From: Dasypus novemcinctus | Lineage: Eukaryota; Chordata; Mammalia; Cingulata; Dasypodidae | Direction: 5' to 3' | Assembly: GCF_030445035.2 (NCBI RefSeq) | Contig: NC_080696.1 | Location: 26,673,661-26,737,660 of the forward strand | Length of the DNA: 64,000 nucleotides | In this document: positions 1-11,803 of the stretch, piece after piece | Layout: every line of letters starts with the position of its first letter | Numbering within the stretch: position 1 is the stretch's first letter | Program-made: the position numbers and the translations under genes | Notes under the pieces: generated by a model | What the model was told of the DNA's origin: nothing | Database searches by the model: none | Seen by the model: the letters and a program-made list of their open reading frames with translations, nothing else

Positions 1-315
1 TAATTCTCTGCTCTGTCTCTTCTAGTCTGCTGATATTTGCTGCAAGTGTATTTTTGATTTCTTGAACTGTGGTGTTCATTCCCATCATATCTGTTATGTT
101 TTTGCGTATGTCTGCAATTCCCCCTCCAAGTGATGTCTTCATGTTGTTAACCTCTTTCATTACTTCGTCAAATTTGTTGGTGATAAATGTTCTGAGATCT
201 TTCATTGCTTGTGCCAAGTTTTGCTCCTCTTCATGATTTTTGGTTTGTTGAATGGATTCAGCCATGTTTTCCTGATTACTGGTTTGGTTTGTAGATTTTT
301 GTTGCTTTCTGGTCA
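1..315 (-). CDS. L1 ORF1 protein, N-terminal 105 codons (cut by window edge)
   Basis: ORF1p is the RNA-binding chaperone that coats L1 RNA. The ATG is at 315-313 and the frame is open without a stop to base 1. The protein begins [12 protein letters not shown] and is nearly the same as the first 105 residues of the complete ORF1 at 40279. It holds the disordered, Gln/Asn-rich N-terminus and the start of the heptad-rich coiled coil that drives trimerisation. The RRM and C-terminal domains would lie to the left. No frameshift is visible here, unlike the older L1s in the window, so this is one of the youngest copies. Whether the whole element is intact cannot be seen. Confidence 0.88.
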
Positions 316-1716
316 TCTCTTTATCTTGATGGATTTAATGAGTTCCTTAGCTTCTTTGTCTACTCTTGGAGGTTAATTAGCTGTTATTTTTGCATAGGTG
401 TTATATCTTCTCTTTGTCACTTTTTTCCTTCTTATTCTAATTTCTTGTTGTTGGTTAAGTTCACTTTAAAGGAAAGTATATTAGTGTTGGGGAAAGGCAA
501 TTGTGTGAGGAAGAGAAAAGTGTATAGTAGTATTGTTGATTTATGTTAACAAAGCAAGAATATGAGATCTGGGAGGATGGAGGTTAGATTCCTGTAAATT
601 GTGTAGAATTATAGCAGTAGGTAGAGTACTTATTATGAGGTAGATGATTGAATATGGGAGGAATGTGGTATGAGCTAAAAAGCTATTGTTTTCGTGAGAG
701 AGGGGAAGAGAAAAGAAAGGTCCTAGTTTCAAGTGTGGATAACAGACAGAAAACAAAACAAAGGTATTAGGAATTAAGACTTAGACCCTTCATGGATCGA
801 AGAAAGGGAGGTGGGAGGTGGAATATAGGAGAGACAGTAGATGGTGGTGGATATCAAGATGTAGGGGAAAGAGGATAGTGTAGGTAGCCTAAATCGGTTC
901 ACACAGAAATGAGGCAGTGGAGGATGAGAAATCCAAGCGATTGTGAGGTGTTTCCTGCCACATCTATTGTATAATTGAGTTAAAATAAACTAAGTAGAAT
1001 ATGAGGGACAAGAGGGGAAGAGACAACAGAAAAAAAAAAGAAAAAAAGGGGGGTGAAGGGATGAGAGGGAGAAAGGAAAAGAGGGTGGGCAAAGGGTGGG
1101 GAACAGATAGGGGAAAGAAAAAAAAAAAAACAGATATACACGAACCAGAATTAAAACACCCACTACACAGCACCTACCACACACAAAAAAAAACCCTTAA
1201 ATAACTGAGTAAAAAAAGACTTTGGGGGATACGCTGTGAGAGAAGACTCGGGGATAATGCGGTGTTAGCAATCAGGAAATGGAAAAAAGTAAAGAATAAG
1301 TCAAAATGAAAATAAAAACAAAACAAAATGAAACGATAAAGAAAAAATGCCAACATTGAAGGCTAGGGCATTTAAGGACCTCAGATGGTCCTCAGTGCGT
1401 GATGGATTCAGGGATGGAAAGTCTGAGATATTGAGGGCTTAAGAGGTGTGAGTCTCTGTGGTGTGGGCCACCAGAGTTTAGGTAATTCAGACCTGGCAAC
1501 CTCCAATCTGGACAACAGGAAGCCTGGGAGCCCCGCAGTGTAACACAGCCCTCAGGGATCCCCACAGCTGGGTGCCAGCCCTATGGGGTAAGTCAGATCC
1601 GCAAACTCTATATTGTGACTGAACCCTGCAATTCACTTACTTGGCTGGGCTCATTAGTACGTGTATCTTTCACTTCAGCTTTTGGACAGCTCCTGTCCTG
1701 TGATTCCAAACCACTG

Positions 1717-1730
1717 CCACTAGATGGCGC
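1717..1730 (+). promoter_or_regulatory. CTCF-like core motif in the L1 5'UTR
   Basis: CCACTAGATGGCGC matches all 14 positions of the CTCF core consensus CCASYAGRKGGCRS. It is antisense to the L1. The other L1 5'UTR has a 13 of 14 match at the equivalent place and orientation (38876-38889). Occupancy is not shown by sequence. Confidence 0.5.
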
Positions 1731-1862
1731 ATCTACACTGCAGCCACTTTACTAGTACAGATCCGAAGCCCGGCCTGTGATGCCGAAAACAGATTCCAAA
1801 AACCGGAATTCCCAAGCTTCGCAGAATACTCCCTAATCGGCTTCCAGGCGTGTCCCCCTCCC

Positions 1863-2420
1863 TTGCCACAGCCTAAAACAATTTTCCAATTATGTCCCTT
1901 TTTTGCCTATAGCCTATTTGGGTTGGAGACCGGCTGCCGGGCTTTTGGGGGCGGAGCTTCAGGCGGAAGCTCTACTGTTTGTGCTCGCAATCAAAAGTTT
2001 CTCCCGCTTCACAACAAAACACCGTCTATCTTCCCAAATCGATCCGCAAAGGCGACCCATCGCATCAACCCGCCAATAGCTCGCCCAGAACTCACGAACT
2101 CCTTAGCAACTCAGAGCCATCTAAAAGCGGAGCTGCCGGGCAGGTCCGCGGTTCTCCCCACCCCCAATAGGGGGGAGCCCGTGCGTGGGTCTCACCTGCG
2201 GGCAATAGAACCCAAATTATATCTACTAGACCAATCCTCTCTGTTACCTTTCCACCCAATCGATGTCCAGGCACTTCTGCCCTGCAAAAATCCCGAAAAA
2301 GCCGCACCTTGGAGAACCTGCAGCCGCGCCCACCCATCTTTTCCCGGGACAGACCACAAAGGCAAGTTCACTCGGCGACCATCTTGCCTCCTTCCCCCCC
2401 CCTACTCTATTCTTGTTTAA
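1863..2420 (+). other. Long open frame antisense to the L1 5'UTR
   Basis: An open frame of about 185 codons runs antisense through the GC-rich start of the L1. It begins at TTG, not ATG, so it is not a convincing gene. A second frame on the same strand (1979-2170) resembles the antisense frame at 38854-38465 in the other L1 over a stretch around SPASQ-NTV. High GC and few stops may explain both. It is listed because primate L1 has an antisense ORF0 in its 5'UTR. Confidence 0.2.
2379..2386 (-). promoter_or_regulatory. YY1-like site at L1 5' end
   Basis: CAAGATGG on the minus strand lies within about 25 bases of the element's 5' end. The L1 starts at 38168 and 5456 carry the same motif at the same place. 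In human L1 a YY1 site here sets the transcription start. Function in this family is inferred from motif and position. Confidence 0.5.
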
Positions 2421-2429
2421 GTGATTTCT

Positions 2430-4560
2430 AAAAAGAAGTCCAATGTAATTGTTATCCTTCCTCCATAGGTAGGTTACTTTTGCAACTATATTGTTTACAG
2501 ATTTTTTCTCTGTCTACTATTTTCTACAGTCTGAATAAGATATGCCTAGGTATAGATTTGGGGTATTTATTTGACTTGGTGTTCTTTAAATTTCTTGGAC
2601 CTGTAGGTTGGTGCCTTATATATTTTGGAACATGCTCAGGCTTCATTTTTTCAAATATTGGTCTGTTGCATTCTTTTATAATTCTTTCTAGTATCCCTGT
2701 TATACATATGTTACAACTTTTTAAAAGTTTCCCTAATTCATGGATATTCTATTTTGTCTTCTTCATTCCTTTTTCTGTTTGATTTTCAGTTTTGGAAGTT
2801 TATATTGATATTTCTTTAAGCTCACTCATTCTGTCCTCTTCCATTTTCAGTGTACTAAAGAGTGCATCAATGGCATTCTTAATTTTTGTTACAATACATG
2901 GGATTTATAGTATTTCTTCTTGATTCTTTTTTAAAGACTTTAAAAAATCTGGTCTTCCATATTGCCTGCTTTATGCATTAAAATTGCCAGCATATTAATA
3001 ATATCAATATTGATTAATATTAATGTATTTGACTTTATTTCAGAGGCTTACTGTATCTTTTGATACTGTAATTTTGTCTTTTAGCATAAGTTGTACATTT
3101 TTATGAAATCTGAACATATATATTATGTAAAATAGTTTTGTTAAATGGGTATTTTGTGTGAGGTTTTATGTTTTCTTGGCTAGGAGCATGTTTATTATTT
3201 GCTGTAGCTGTAGGTGTCAGAAGCTTACATTTCCTCTGTTGTCCTTCTTTTCATCTACTCTTTGTCTTTGGGTTTCTGAAAGTCTCCTTCATAAAAAGGG
3301 TCCAAGTCTTGCAATTATTTTCAACTGTAATTATGTTTTATTATACAGGAGCCCTGTTGATATGGTGGTACATATGGTTGAGAGAGAAGCAATCTACTAA
3401 TCAATGATTAGGTCTCAGAATTTTAGTGAGCATGTATTCCTGGGTTGTGGCCTTTATAAATATTACTCAGCTCTCCCACCCCCACCCCTTAGCATTTAGA
3501 GGTGCTAGAATTGGGTAGTTTCTCTTTTTTTGTTGTTTTTTTTAAATATTTATTTATTCCTTTCTCTCCCCTCCCCCCCAACCCAGTTGTCTGTTCTCTG
3601 TGTGTATTCACTGTGTCTTCTTCTTTGTCCACTTTTGTTGTTGTCAGTGGCACGGGAATCTGTGTTTCTTTTTGTAGCATCATCTTGTGTCAGCTCTCCA
3701 TATGTGCGGTACCATTCTTTGGTAGGCTGCACTTTCTTTCATGCTGGGTGGCTCTCCTTGTGTGTGGGGCTCCCCTACATGGCAGGGCACTCCTTGGGCG
3801 CATCAGCACTGTGTGTGGGCCAGCTCCACATGGGTCAAGGAGGCCCAGGGTTTGAACTCTGGACTTCCAATGTGGTAGACGGATGCCCTAACCACTGGGC
3901 CAAGTCCACCGCCCTCACGTAGCTTCTTTATCCCAGGATGACCATGATCTGGTAAAAAGTGATCTAGCCTACTGATATTACTGATAAAGTAATTTCCCTC
4001 GTGTTCAGTAATAAGTTCAGAACATTTTTCTCTGACTTACGTAAACTGTTTACATGTCCAACCCCTTGGAATAATGGATGGGATTTTTCTTTGAAATTCC
4101 CATGGATAATTTGGTGAGACTCCTGGAAATAACACTTATGATAATGTGGGTGTCCCCTAAGGGTGGGTCTCTAGAAGTCTTATTCTGTCAACCTAATGCA
4201 TGCCTTATCTACAGAAATTTATCATTTATCGTTCAAGTATTCCTAAATATTATGGCTCTAATGGTGATTTCTCCTTAAGTACATTATGTGTTCCTCCCAT
4301 CTCTACAGTTTGGGAGACAGTAACTTGTCCTATAGCCTTAATACTCTGATGGATCTAAGAAGGGTTTTTGATTCTCATTTTTCCAGATTTTTTATGTATT
4401 GTAAAGATGATAGTCATTATTTCAAGGCTTTATACATTAGAACAGAAACTGGTTTATTATAAGCATTTTTAACTTTTCAAGGTAGTTTATTTCTCAATAA
4501 TTGAGCTATTTAGCATGGTAAAATGTAAATTTCCAGTTGCCCTTGGATCTGATCTGCACC
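2430..4560 (-). mobile_element. Ancient L1-related sequence, badly decayed
   Basis: Apart from the SINE at 3524-3918, this stretch has the T-rich, stop-laden look of old L1 sequence read on the opposite strand. Parts near 2480-2900 resemble 49370-49860, including the phrase about TTTCAGTT and CTTTGAGCA-type tracts seen in old mammalian L1. No coding frame survives. The family assignment is by general resemblance only. Confidence 0.35.
3524..3918 (-). mobile_element. DAS-type SINE, minus strand
   Basis: This is a tRNA-derived SINE. Read on the minus strand, the head at about 3917-3850 has the A box (TTGGCCCAGTGG) and the B box; the tail is the T-rich stretch at 3524-3560. Flanking 9-bp repeats with one mismatch (3515-3523, 3919-3927) are probable target site duplications. 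RNA polymerase III would start from the internal A/B boxes if it were active. Confidence 0.85.
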
Positions 4561-5455
4561 TCACTAATGGGTTCCTGGCCCTGTTTTGATACTATAAATA
4601 GGGAAAGTTTACAGATGTAGAATGAGTTGAACCAAATAAAAAAGAAGAGCTATGAAACAAAAACATTAACTGTAAAATCATTGGGAAGAAAGAGGAATTG
4701 ACTATCAGATCAAATGCACCAACATAATCAGATGGCTAGACATCAGCAAAAACATTACAAGGCATGATAAGAAACAGGAAGATAAGCCAGCCAATGGAAC
4801 AAATTAAAAATCCTGATTAGAAACAGGTTTTAAAACAAATAATCAGTGATGTTCACACAAATCACCTAAATCAATGCAAAGACTTGAAGGAAAATATATT
4901 TAAGGAATTAAAGGATGTTAAGAATACACAGGAGGGAAGCAGATGTGGCTCAAGCAATTGGGCTCCCATGTACCATATAGGAGGTCGAGGGTTTGATGCT
5001 CAAGGCCTCCTGGTGAAGGCAAGCTGGCTGGTTTGGCAAGCTGTCCCACATGGCATGCTGGCCTGTACAGAGTGCTGATCTACAGAGTACTGTTCTACCC
5101 AGGAGTGCTGTTCCATGCAGGAGGGCTGGCCCACACAGAGAGCTGGCACAGCAAGATGACATAACAAAAAGAGACATAGAGGAGAGACAATAAGTGGTGC
5201 AGCAGATCAGGGAGCTGAAGTGGCACAAGAGAAAAATAACCTCTCTCTCACTCTGGAAGGTCCCAGAATCAGTTCCCAGAGCTGCCTAATGAGAATACAT
5301 AGAATAACACACAATGAATGGACACAGAAAGAAAACAATCTTCTAAAAAAAGAATACACAAGATGAGCATAGAGAAGAATTTAAAAGCTTGCAGATAAAA
5401 GTAACAGATTTTTTGGAAATGAAAGACATAAAGGATTAAAAAAATACATTAGATG
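4560..5455 (+). mobile_element. Old L1 5'UTR/ORF1-like sequence, split by a SINE
   Basis: The A-rich sequence at 4610-4920 and 5361-5455 resembles ORF1 coiled-coil coding sequence of old mammalian L1, for example the GGAAATGAAAGACAT stretch near 5415. Stops occur in all frames. The two halves were one piece before the SINE at 4931 arrived. Confidence 0.4.
4931..5350 (+). mobile_element. DAS-type SINE, diverged, plus strand
   Basis: The tRNA-like head starts at about 4933 (GGGAAGCAGATGTGGCTCAA) and the element ends in an A-rich tail near 5340-5350. Exact 10-bp target site duplications AGAATACACA flank it (4921-4930 and 5351-5360). The middle is more diverged than in the copies at 16758 and 26712, so it is an older subfamily or older insertion. 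Confidence 0.85.
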
Positions 5456-8400
5456 GGGGAAATAGGCAAGATGGCAGCAGAGTAGGGAGATCAAAGTGTC
5501 ATTTCATCCTACAGGGTAGTGCATAATTAACGATGATCTATCTAAATCACCTGTTTGGGGGGCTCTGGAGACCAGAAGAACAGCATACACCATCCATGGA
5601 AGAACAATAGGAAAGGCTGGCCATCTGCAGTAATGATTCATGATTAGATCTCTCCACTTTGTGGAGGCTAATGCCTAACCCCAACCGGTGGGGCAGGCCA
5701 CTTCAAAAACAATCCCCTGGCTGGAATTGGAAGTTTTTGTTCCCAAAAATAGAGGAGGAGGATATGACCAGTTACCAACTATAGGTTTTAATTAGAAAAT
5801 TAAGATAGCAAGATTATTATTCTAAGTACAGCTAAAGTTTGAAAATGTCTAAGTCAGAAAGAAACCAACAGTCTCCACTTTAACTCTATCTCCATCAGGA
5901 GGGAAAATGGGTCTGACTGAGAAACACAGAGATTTTGAGGACAATAGGGATTGGCTCCCTTCCACCAAAGTCATTTTACTGTCTTAACCTTGATAGCTGG
6001 AAAATGTGCTTACAAAAATAACTTCACTTTAGCAGCTCTGAAAATTCTAAATCACTAATCGAGCTGATTTCCTATTAATCTGATTTTAGGAATTTACTCT
6101 GCACTTAGTTCAATGAAGGATAATAATCAAACTTGTTCAGTTTTGCTAACAGGAATAAGATAATGTCTCAAAGCAAAACTCTGTCTCAATTCTACTTCAG
6201 GCAGGGGAGGGACTGCATCTAATTTAGAGATACAGTGTCCTCTTGGAGAGGTGTGGAACAGATTGTCAAAGTCCATTTCTTCTCCAAGAAAAAGGACAGC
6301 AAGATCCAGTGCAGGTTGTAGCAGTCAATTAGAGATTTCAGGTCAGAGCCTGGAATGTCTGCAACAGTTTCATCCTGGTGCTGCTAGCAGCCTCATTTTC
6401 AACCCATGACACCATTAAAGACTAAACCAGCAGAGAATTTAAGAGCAGCATTACATTAATTCTGCAGGGAACAGTTGGATAAAGCATGCCACCTATGAGG
6501 CAAAAATCAGATGAATTAAGAGCTGAAAAATCTGATTTGTTAAAAACAAATTAGTATAAAGTTCCAAAATAAGTTGAACCAAGTGCAAAAGAGAAGCTTT
6601 AGCAAAAATCATAAAAATCCCCAGGCTAAAAAGAGAAAGTGAGACCAGAATAAAGAAATCAAGTCAAATAAATTTCCTTAGTAAATTCAAGACGATGGAT
6701 AAAGAGAATAAGGATATTAAGAAGACACTGGGTGAGAACAAAGAAGAATTTGAAAGCATACAAAGAAATTAACATATCTTATAGGAATGAAAGCCATATT
6801 AATGAAATTAAAATATACTACATGGATACAACAGGAGATTTTAAAAAGAAGAAAGAAGGATCAGTGAGCTAGATGACTGGACATCTGAAATCCAACACAC
6901 AAAAGAACAAATAAAGAAAAACATGAGAAAAAATTGTCCAGGTTCCCTGGGAACTGAATGAGAACATGAGGTGAATAAACATATGTGCCATGGGTGTCAC
7001 AGAAGGAGAAGAGAAGGGAAAATAGGCAGAAGAGTATTTAAAGAAATAAGGTAGAAAGTTCCCCAAGTCTTTTAATGACATAGATATCTGTGCCCAACAT
7101 ATTCCAATCAGAATAAATCAAAATAGACATACTTTGAGACACATCCTAAACAGAATGTCAAATGCTAGAGATAAGAGAATTCTGAAGGTAGGAAGAGAAA
7201 AACAATCATATACAAGGATTCTGAATAAAGTTAAGTTCTGATTTCTCATCAGAAACAATGGAGGCAAGAAGACAGTGGTATAATATAACTAGAATAAAGA
7301 AAGAGGAAAACTGCAAGACAAGAATTTTGTATCTGACAAAATTATCTTTCAAAAATGAGCATGAATTTAGAATATTCACAGATAAAAGGAAACAGAAAAT
7401 TCATTAACAAGAGACTGGGCTTACAAGACAAACTAAGAGAGAGCTGCAGCATGAAAAGGAAAGACAGGAGAGACACTTGGAAGAGAGTCTAGAAATGAAG
7501 TTTATAAGAAAAAGTAATTAAAAGTGTGAAAATAGAAGTGCAAATAAGATATGACTGAAAGAACTCAAAAGAAAAAAGGATAAAGTACATACTTCCTTTA
7601 AAACTCCCCAATCAAAGGACATTGACTGGTGGAATGGATAGAAAATTTTGAGCTATTAATATGCTGTCTACAGAGACCACCTAGACCCAAGTATACACAT
7701 AGATTGAAAGTGAAACTCTGGAAAAAGATATTTCACACATACTTTAACTAATAAAAAGATAGGGTAACTATACTAATATCAGACAAAATAGACTTAAACA
7801 AACACAAAGAAAGATACTATACATTAATAAAAGGGGTAATCCACCAAGAAGAAATAATAATCATAAATATATATGAACCTAATCAGGGTACCCTGAAATT
7901 CATGATGGAAATGCTGGCAAAACTGAAAGTAGAAATAAACATCTATACAAAAATAGTTGGAGAATTCAATACACCACTCACATCATTAGATAAAACATCT
8001 AGACAAATGATCAACAAGGAAATAGAGAACTTGAATAATTTGATAAATAAACTAGAACAGATGTATACGGAACACTGCATCACAAAAATACAGGATACAT
8101 ATTCTTCTCAAGTTTTCATGGATCATTCTCCAGGAAAGACCATATGTTAGGTCACAAAACTGATACTAGTAAATTTAAAAATATCTAAATTATACAAAGC
8201 ACATTCTCTGATCATAATGGAATCAAACTGGAAGTCAGGAATAGGCAGAGGTCTGAATATCCAGAAAGGTACGGAGATTAAACAACACACTCTTAAACAA
8301 TCAGTAGGTCAAAGAAAAAAATTTCAAGAGAGATCAAAAAGTATATAAAGATGAATAAAAATGAGAACACAACATTTCAAAACTTTTGGGATGCCACAAA

Positions 8401-8840
8401 GGTAATACTGTGAGGAAAATTTATAGCTGTAAACTACTGCATTTAAAAATAATGAAAGACCTAACAACAAAGACCTACTACACACCTGGAGGAACTAAGA
8501 AAAAGAATAGCAAGCTAATCCCAAAGCAATCAGAAGGAAAGAAATAATAATTATTAGAGCATAAATAAATGAAATTGAAATCCCCTTTAAAAAAGACAAC
8601 AGAGAGGATCAATAATACCAAATATTTGTTCTTTGAGAAGATCAACAAAATTGAAAAACCCCTAGCTAAATTGATAGAGAAAAAAAGAGAGAGGATGGAA
8701 ACTTATAAAATCAGATATGAGAAGGGGCCATTACTACTGACCACACAGAATTAAAAGAAATCATAAGAGCATTTTATGAAAAATTTTTGCCAACAAACTA
8801 AACTACATAGAAAAAATGGACAAAGTCCTAAGACAAACTG
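5456..8840 (+). mobile_element. Old L1, plus strand, ORFs decayed, 3' end missing
   Basis: The element starts at about 5456 with the L1 5' hallmark CAAGATGGCAGC (5467-5478). ORF1 C-terminal remnants lie at about 7250-7460 (ATGGAGGCAAGAAGACAGTGG equivalent, then ATATTCACAGATAAAAGG). The ORF2 endonuclease remnant begins near 7610 and runs to about 8840 through the linker. Reading frames are broken throughout; the longest pieces are 7902-8150 and 8569-8754. Reverse transcriptase is absent: homology stops at about 8840, where an unrelated repeat begins. It is clearly older than the L1 at 38168. Confidence 0.8.
7610..8840 (+). pseudogene. L1 ORF2 endonuclease/linker remnant
   Basis: The apurinic/apyrimidinic-type endonuclease nicks target DNA for L1 insertion. 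Here only scraps remain: the CLQETHL region near 7660-7690, the FNTPL stretch near 7962-7982, and the GHSPGKTIC-like equivalent of the SKIDHM region near 8115-8150, which ends in a stop. Several frameshifts and stops make it non-functional. The reverse transcriptase domain does not follow. Confidence 0.75.
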
Positions 8841-9280
8841 TGACAGTTTGAGTTAGGTGAATCCCAAAAAGAAATTACACTTTTTGAACTAATTGTTTTC
8901 TGTGGTTATGAGGCCTTTGATTGCACTAAATTCTGTAAAGGGGCTTTTGATTAGATAACATTAGGATTTTTTTATTGGAGTTCATCTATGAGGTATGACA
9001 CAGTCTGGGTCTCTGCCCTGTTGCTGAGTCTCATATAAATGGAGACACAAAATGTCAAATAGTCTGTCCCCTAATACATTCATCGTTATGAGAAACCAAT
9101 GTTCCCAAGTGAAGGTGCAGAACATATGGTCAGAGCTGGCAGAACTAGTTCAGAAAGTATCTTAAATGCCTTCTATTTCTCAGTCTGACTTCTGGCTTAC
9201 ACCAACTTAAGCAGACTGAGCTTTCCAACCTTAAATTAGTAGCATCTACTTTTGCTAAGAACAGTTGTTTTTCCATGGCA
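8841..9280. repeat. Unclassified interspersed-repeat-like segment
   Basis: The sequence from TGTGACAGTTTGAGTTAGG onward has the feel of an old interspersed repeat related to the segment at 30640-31075, including the GGGCTTTTGATTAGAT stretch. I could not assign a class or define its ends. There is no coding content. Confidence 0.3.
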
Positions 9281-9745
9281 CCAGTTGTGGTTGTCTGTTA
9301 CCCCTGGTGGCCCCCAATGAACCATGACTCCTGATACACATGCCCTTGTGATGTGGAATGCCCTTTCTTGTACCTGAGCTGGGTCTGTTTTTTTTAATCA
9401 GTAGAATGCAGTAAAAGTGATTTTGTCACAGTTCTGAGCCTAAGTGCTAAGAAGGCCTGGCCACTTACGCTTTTGTGGTCTTGGGTGCTCTGAGATGCCA
9501 CATAGATGAAGTTATCATGATGGACAGGCTGCTTGGAGAGGCCACATGGAAAAGCAGAGATCCTAAGGACCACATTCAGAGAGAGACATCCCAGTGTCCC
9601 AGTCAACCTGCTAACTCCATGAGTGACCATCAGCAGGCCTAGCAGAAAAACAAAGAGTTCAGCTGATCCCAGCCCAGACTGAAGTTTAGTGAGAAAAAAA
9701 AAGAGATGTTGTTTTAAGCTACTGAGTTTTGTAATAGTTTTTTGT
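9281..9745 (+). mobile_element. MLT1/MaLR-like LTR
   Basis: The order of short blocks matches mammalian MaLR LTRs: a GAATGCAGTAAAAGTGA stretch near 9403, GAGAGGCCACATGG near 9535, CATGAGTGACC near 9618, and the ending TTTAAGCTACTGAGTTTTG near 9713-9731. These solo LTRs are old and non-coding. The minus-strand 122-codon frame at 9394-9762 crosses its boundary and is chance. Identification is from the block order only. Confidence 0.55.
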
Positions 9746-10200
9746 TGCTGTCTGGTCATCATTTTATCTTGATGGGTTTAGTCAGTTGCTTAGCTTCCTT
9801 GTCTAGTTTGGAGTTTAATATAGTTGTTGTTTTTACATGCATGTTAAGTCTTCTCTTTGTCACTTTGTTTTTCTTATTCTATTTCCTTGTTGTTGGCTAA
9901 GTTCATGAAGGAAAATATTAAGGGCAGAGAAAGCTAAAGGAGTAAGAAAAAATGAATTATAGTAGTATTGATAGTAAATATTAATAGAGGAACCATGTGA
10001 AATCTAGGAGAATGGATATTAGACTCATGTAAGTTATGTACAGTTATAAGAGTAAGAAAAGTAGAGTTTGTATAATGAGAGAATAAACTGAAATGGGGAG
10101 GATTATAGTGTGAATTAAAGGCCAGTGAGCTCAGGAGAGAGGGAAAAAGAAAAGAAAGGACGATAATATAAAGAGTGAATATAAAGTGGTTTGCCAGCAA
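9735..10200 (-). mobile_element. L1 5'UTR fragment with ORF1 start, minus strand
   Basis: The stretch containing TGTCTGGTCATC is the reverse of the 5'UTR/ORF1 junction of the young L1 (compare 40260-40290 and 300-330). It extends about 460 bp into the 5'UTR and then stops. It may be the inverted 5' part of a twin-primed insertion or an independent fragment; no target site duplication was found. Confidence 0.7.
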
Positions 10201-10202
10201 CA

Positions 10203-10485
10203 ACTGATAACCAAAGTACTGGTCATCCTTAAATGCCTTTTTTTCTTAAATATAAGAAAATTACTCCATTGCAAAGAAAATGTGACAAATGTCTTCACCA
10301 CAACCTTCTCAGTCAAAAGGCTGAATGGTATTTTCTAACTGCTAGGAAAAACAAAACAAAACAAAACATCTTTTCCTAATTTATAAGTTTCCATGATTTT
10401 TCACAATGTCAACTTCTGACAGTTTTGGGGCACTGAATTAAGTATAATTTAGTTTAAAAAGAGGCCAGAAAATGAATTGTCCACT
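10203..10485. other. Stretch without recognised features
   Basis: This is AT-rich sequence between two L1 pieces with a short (AAAAC)n run near 10350. I see no gene or repeat signature. Confidence 0.4.
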
Positions 10486-10600
10486 GCTGGATAAATTAAG
10501 GAAGTTGAAAGTGAATGGCTGGAAAACAATCTTACAAGCAAACAATAACCAAAAAAATGGCAGGAGTAGCTATTTTGATATCAAACAAAATAGATTTCCT

Positions 10601-11803
10601 AACAGCCTTCATGTTACTCAAATGTGGCCACTCTCACAGCCAAACTCAGCATGTAAATGCAGTGCAGTCCCCCCAGCGTGGGACATGACACCTGGGGATG
10701 AGCCTCCCTGGCACCGAGGGATCACTACCACATATCAGCTGAAGATGCAACTAGAAAAGGACCTTGAATTAAACGGATCAGCAGAATATCCCTGTCTACA
10801 TATAATAACATGACTTCAAAATGCTGTTTGACCTAATGTAAGGGGGAAATGGAAAGGAGAAATGAGAATATAAGGCTATGAGTCTCTAAAAAAGAGTCTG
10901 GAGGTTGTCAGAAGGAATGCCCTTATGCACAAATGAGCAGAGTCTGAGAGACAGATAAAGTAGATACAACCCCATGTATTGGTTCTTTTGAGGAATAAAG
11001 AGACCCACGGGTTCTATGATCATGGCAGATGGGGTTCACTGCCATGGCAGATGGCCCTTCTTTGGAGCTGGTGTTTCTGCGTGATGGAATTGGACTCAGA
11101 GGGGATCTCTTCCCACAAGACTTGCATGCTACTTTAATGGAATTGTAGTTGGTGCTGGGGTTTTAGATATATTTAGGGGATTTGAATCTCTGGACTGATA
11201 ATATGACGCCCAGGCCCAGAGCCTCAACAGACTTCAGCTCCTACACTTTGATTTATTGGACTTACCCCACTCAGCTAACATGGAGTTGAAGAATGTCAAC
11301 CACCACACCATGGAGCCTAGAGTGTCTACAACTGAAAGCAGGAGGAGTGCATCCAGTATCCATGTGGAATCTAAGCCCCCACTTGACATAGATGTGCAAT
11401 GGACACAACCAATCCAATGTCCACAGAGAAAATGTGGAATGGGTGTGGGAAGGGTAGCCATGGTGGCTGCTGGGTTTGGGGAATGGGAGGAAGAGATGAG
11501 ATGTGGAGGCGTTTTCGGGATGAGGAGATGTCCTGGGTGGTGCTTCATGGACAATTATGGGACATTGTAGATCCCCCCAGGGCCCACTGGATGGAACGTG
11601 GGAGAGTGTGGGCTATGATGTGGACCATTGACTAGGGGTGCAGCGATACTCAGAGATGTACTTACCAGGTGCAATGGATGTGTCATGATGATGGGAGAGA
11701 GTGTTGCTGTGGGGGGAGTGGGAGGTGGGGGCAGTGGGGTTGAATGGGACCTCACATTTTTTGAATGTAATTTTTAAAAATAAATAAATAATTTAAAAAA
11801 ATA
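10601..11803 (+). mobile_element. Nested L1 3'UTR-only copy inside ORF2
   Basis: This 1.2-kb sequence aligns with the last part of the L1 3'UTR at 46276-47500 and ends in an A-rich tail (11770-11803). It splits the host ORF2 between codons that are adjacent in the copy at 41565-41585. No clean target site duplication is visible. It carries the 96-codon ATG frame at 11280-11570 discussed with the 3'UTR of the reference L1. Confidence 0.85.

Larger units (their letters stand above)
1..2408 (-). mobile_element. L1 retrotransposon, 5' end only (5'UTR plus start of ORF1)
   Basis: This is the 5' part of a LINE-1 on the minus strand; the rest lies beyond the left edge. The 5'UTR covers about 2408 down to 316 and aligns by eye along its whole length with the 5'UTR of the L1 at 38168. 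Shared stretches are the CAAGATGG start, the GC-rich first 500 bp, the purine/pyrimidine tracts around 1000-1350 (opposite strand 39240-39600), and the AT-rich part before ORF1. The element ends in a run of C at 2394-2402, next to unrelated sequence. Because the 5' end is complete and ORF1 is open, it could be full length. Target site duplications cannot be checked because the 3' end is outside the window. Confidence 0.9.

Noticed and set aside
1001-1356. Lys/Arg- or Phe-rich open frames on both strands
   Set aside because: They come from the purine/pyrimidine tracts of the L1 5'UTR and have no real composition.
3502-3922. Open frames of 117-130 codons
   Set aside because: They lie inside the minus-strand SINE and its flank. 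Similar peptides appear in every SINE copy (47653-48117, 63102-63563, 26739-27074) because the SINE body has few stops.
9394-9762. Minus-strand frame of 122 codons
   Set aside because: It runs antisense through an MLT1-like LTR into an L1 fragment, so it is a composite of two repeats.
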